Source: Bacteroidales bacterium (GTDB lineage Bacteria; Bacteroidota; Bacteroidia; Bacteroidales; NBLH01). Taken from it: DNA of 8,157 nt. The notes beneath the pieces were generated by a model. That model ran no database searches, was not told where the DNA came from, and was given only the letters and a program-made list of their open reading frames with translations. Positions 6,254 through 8,157 of the stretch are shown here, one piece after another. Position numbers and translations under genes: made by a program. The stretch is from assembly GCA_029210905.1 (NCBI GenBank), contig JARGGF010000153.1, positions 1-8,157 on the forward strand. Direction: 5' to 3'. Position 1 is the stretch's first letter, and each line of letters opens with the position of its first letter.

Positions 6254-7228
6254 ATGTATAGTTTTATAGAGCTACAAAATACTATCAACAACGAAATCCG
6301 GCAACTGGAATTTGGTAACAATCCTTCTGAACTCTACCAACCAATTAGTTATACGATAGATGCCGGGGGAAAACGAATGCGCCCCATTCTGGTCCTGGCT
6401 GCCTGCAATTTATTTTCTGATAACATCAAAATTGCAATATCGCCAGCCTTAGCTATGGAAGTTTTCCACAATTTCACGCTTTTGCATGATGATTTAATGG
6501 ACAAGGCCGAAGTAAGACGCAACAGGCCCACTGTACATAAAAAATGGAATGATAATATTGCCATATTATCAGGTGATGCCATGCTGATAAAAGCTTACCA
6601 GCTGATAGTAAAAGCACCCTCAAAAAACCTGGCGCCAATCATTGAACTTTTTAATCAAACTGCGCTCGAAGTGTGCGAAGGGCAGCAATATGACATGAAT
6701 TTTGAAGAACGCACAGATGTTTCTGAGGATGAGTATATTGAAATGATCAGACTTAAAACTTCAGTACTGGTTGCAGCAAGCCTTAAAATTGGGGCACTAT
6801 GCGCCGATGCAAATGAAAAAGACGCACAAAATTTATATGATTTTGGGGTCAACCTGGGACTTGCTTTTCAATTGCAGGATGATTACCTTGACACATACGG
6901 TAACCCGGATACCTTTGGTAAAAAAATTGGCGGCGATATTATTGCAAATAAAAAAACTTATATGCTTATTAAAGCACAGGAATTAGCCAAAGGAGAACAA
7001 GCAGAAACCCTAAAACTGCTAATTACTAAAAATTCTGTTGCGCCTGATGAGAAAATTAATAAAATCATTCAGATATACAACAATCTAAATATCAAAATGT
7101 TAGTCAAAGATAAAATGAATTTTTATTATCAGTTGGCAATAGACTCATTTAATAGCGTGAATGTTGATGCTGAAAAAAAATCGGTGCTAAAAGATTTAGC
7201 CAATAAATTAATGGAGAGAGAGAGTTAG
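6254..7228 (+). CDS. Polyprenyl (isoprenyl) diphosphate synthase, short-chain type
   Basis: This is a cytoplasmic trans-prenyltransferase that condenses isopentenyl diphosphate with an allylic diphosphate, using Mg2+ bound by two aspartate-rich motifs. At 324 aa it is the usual length. GGKRMRP (38-44) binds isopentenyl diphosphate. The first aspartate motif is DDLMD (79-83), followed by RRNRPTVH (88-95). The later blocks are GQQYDM (143-148), KTS (168-170) and the second motif DDYLD (209-213), followed by FGKKIGGDI. All catalytic residues I would look for are present. The first motif is DDxxD without the two-residue insertion typical of bacterial farnesyl synthases. A phenylalanine (F74) sits five residues before it, a position where a bulky aromatic shortens the product. 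This points to a C15-C20 product rather than a long quinone tail, by inference. The gene begins 19 nt after the transporter stop, so the two are very probably one operon. It ends at a GA-repeat (7214-7224) just before the stop and then a strong terminator. Confidence 0.93.
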   Translation: MYSFIELQNTINNEIRQLEFGNNPSELYQPISYTIDAGGKRMRPILVLAACNLFSDNIKIAISPALAMEVFHNFTLLHDDLMDKAEVRRNRPTVHKKWNDNIAILSGDAMLIKAYQLIVKAPSKNLAPIIELFNQTALEVCEGQQYDMNFEERTDVSEDEYIEMIRLKTSVLVAASLKIGALCADANEKDAQNLYDFGVNLGLAFQLQDDYLDTYGNPDTFGKKIGGDIIANKKTYMLIKAQELAKGEQAETLKLLITKNSVAPDEKINKIIQIYNNLNIKMLVKDKMNFYYQLAIDSFNSVNVDAEKKSVLKDLANKLMERES

Positions 7229-7241
7229 TTTAATTAAAATA

Positions 7242-7299
7242 GTCATTAGACACTGGTCATTAAATGACTAAAGACTAGTGTCTAATGACCTATTTTTTT
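7242..7299 (+). terminator. Strong intrinsic terminator with nested palindromes
   Basis: GTCATTAGACACTGGT (7242-7257) pairs with ACTAGTGTCTAATGAC (7274-7289). This gives a 16-bp stem with a single G-U pair and a 16-nt loop, followed by seven T at 7293-7299. It starts 13 nt after the prenyl synthase stop. A second perfect palindrome, GTCATTAAATGAC (7256-7268), lies mostly in the loop. On the minus strand the stem is followed only by a weak TATTTTAATT stretch, so it may also stop the convergent barrel gene, less certainly. Confidence 0.88.
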
Positions 7300-7335
7300 A
7301 GGAGCATAATAGTTAAATAAGCGAAATTGATTTAC

Positions 7336-8097
7336 TTATTGGAAAAACATCAACCTGCCCCTTCCGCAGCTGGCATCGCCCCAGAACGCAAAAGTATAAT
7401 TTACCTCAAGAGTTGCTTTTAAAGTAAAAGGTGTGGTTTTAGCGGTAAAGTTTCCTTGTGGTATATAAACTCCATCATTTAGCACATAAAAATCTTCGTT
7501 TTCCTGAAAGTTGCCAATTCCATAAGAGCCTCTGATGCCCAGGTTCACCTGCAACCTGTCACCATTATAAACCGCAAAGCCCATGCCTGCAATTATGCTT
7601 GTAAATTTTTCTGAGAAATTTAGAAGATAATCACCATTTATATCCTCTGTATAATTACCATCTATTGAATTCTCTACACTTGCCGATTTAAGTGTGGAAA
7701 ATTTTGGCCCTGCTTCAAAATAAAAGCCGTATGGGCTGGTAAACCTAAGTGCAAATATAATATCAAGCGATTTAAATTTTTGGGTTTTTGTATAAGGATC
7801 GTTTATTCCATCTCCTATACTGTAATCCTGACTAAATCCACCATTAAGTACTTCGGCACCAATACCAATATAATCGCCATAAGTAAGTCCAAACCTGCCA
7901 CCATACTCGTAAGATGGGCTTAAAAAATCCTGCGATACATTTTTGTCGGCACTAACATCCTTGTTAAACAACATGGTTCCACCAAAACCGCCCTTTACAG
8001 AAAGACTCAACCACTTAATTTCACCATTGCCACCATGTCGCTGGGCATAAACAGTACTTATCAGTATCGTAAACAAAAAAAGGAAAACTTTTCTCAT
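7336..8097 (-). CDS. Secreted outer-membrane beta-barrel protein, function unknown
   Basis: The 253-residue precursor starts with a clear Sec signal peptide: MRK, a hydrophobic core (residues 4-16) and a likely signal peptidase I site after VYA (residue 18). The rest alternates in beta-strand fashion with tight glycine-rich or polar turns. Examples are WLSLSVKGGFGGTMLF (29-44), YGGRFGLTYGDYIGIGAEVL (65-84), LDIIFALRFTSPYGFYFEAG (111-130), LQVNLGIRGSYGIG (182-195) and FTLKATLEVNYTFAFW (224-239). This suggests a barrel of roughly 8-10 strands of the porin-like/OmpA-like type common in Bacteroidota. I do not recognise a specific family and assign no substrate. After the last strand there is an unusual 14-residue tail with a lone cysteine (C244), three basic residues and the end MFFQ, rather than ending at the usual strand-terminal aromatic residue. 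The start is the ATG at 8097, preceded by an A-rich stretch. I see no good promoter match in the 60 nt available upstream. It converges on the prenyl synthase gene across the terminator. Confidence 0.85.
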   Translation of the reverse strand: MRKVFLFLFTILISTVYAQRHGGNGEIKWLSLSVKGGFGGTMLFNKDVSADKNVSQDFLSPSYEYGGRFGLTYGDYIGIGAEVLNGGFSQDYSIGDGINDPYTKTQKFKSLDIIFALRFTSPYGFYFEAGPKFSTLKSASVENSIDGNYTEDINGDYLLNFSEKFTSIIAGMGFAVYNGDRLQVNLGIRGSYGIGNFQENEDFYVLNDGVYIPQGNFTAKTTPFTLKATLEVNYTFAFWGDASCGRGRLMFFQ

Positions 8098-8157
8098 ACT
8101 TTTTTTTATTAAATTCTATCAACATCATTATCTACTATAAGATGCCTAAATTCACAG

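Noticed and set aside
6349..6986. Several open frames on both strands within the prenyl synthase gene
   Set aside because: All overlap catalytic motifs of the synthase in other frames, and none shows a domain or start context.
7214..7224. GA dinucleotide repeat (five units) as a phase-variation switch
   Set aside because: It is short and covers only the last three codons before the stop of the prenyl synthase, so slippage would change the extreme C terminus and not switch the gene off.
8098..8157. Promoter for the minus-strand barrel gene
   Set aside because: No TAnnTTTG box with a spaced TTTG is visible in the 60 nt available. The promoter may lie beyond the window.

Overview
The window is about 8.2 kb of AT-rich DNA that looks like chromosomal sequence from the Bacteroidota. 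The lineage call rests on three things: Bacteroidota-type promoter boxes (TTTG about 19 nt upstream of a TAnnTTTG-like -7 box) with no Shine-Dalgarno sequences; a RemB/Wzi-like outer-membrane protein and a histidine kinase with an AHQLGTP H-box, both of which I associate with this phylum; and A-rich leaders before the ATG codons. I would guess class Bacteroidia or a relative, without a finer call.

Layout. Positions 2-2945 hold a plus-strand run of three closely spaced genes. They are the 3' part of a large outer-membrane beta-barrel protein (RemB/Wzi-like), a two-transmembrane sensor histidine kinase with no response regulator beside it, and a small ArsC/Spx-family thioredoxin-fold protein. 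A SanA/YdcF-family membrane protein (2957-3631, minus) converges on this run with only 11 nt between the stop codons. A divergent promoter region (3632-3858) then separates sanA from a second plus-strand operon. That operon encodes a 791-residue MMPL/RND-superfamily transporter and, 19 nt later, a short-chain-type polyprenyl diphosphate synthase. It ends at a strong hairpin-plus-T-tract terminator (7242-7299). Last comes a minus-strand secreted outer-membrane beta-barrel protein (7336-8097), convergent with the synthase. The final 60 nt are its upstream leader.

How the genes relate. Most products act at the cell envelope: two outer-membrane barrels, a sensor kinase, an inner-membrane SanA homologue and an RND-type lipid or hydrophobe exporter. 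The prenyl synthase makes isoprenoid diphosphates that could feed quinones, carotenoids or membrane lipids. The tight transporter-synthase pairing suggests, but does not show, that the transporter handles an isoprenoid or other lipid.

I see no mobile element, CRISPR array, tRNA or rRNA, and no convincing novel defence or biosynthetic system. The most interesting details are a 17-bp palindrome over the transporter promoter, an ArsC-family protein with glutamine at the third arginine position, a transporter whose N-terminal half lacks the TM4 aspartate present in its C-terminal half, and a terminator built from four copies of one hexamer.
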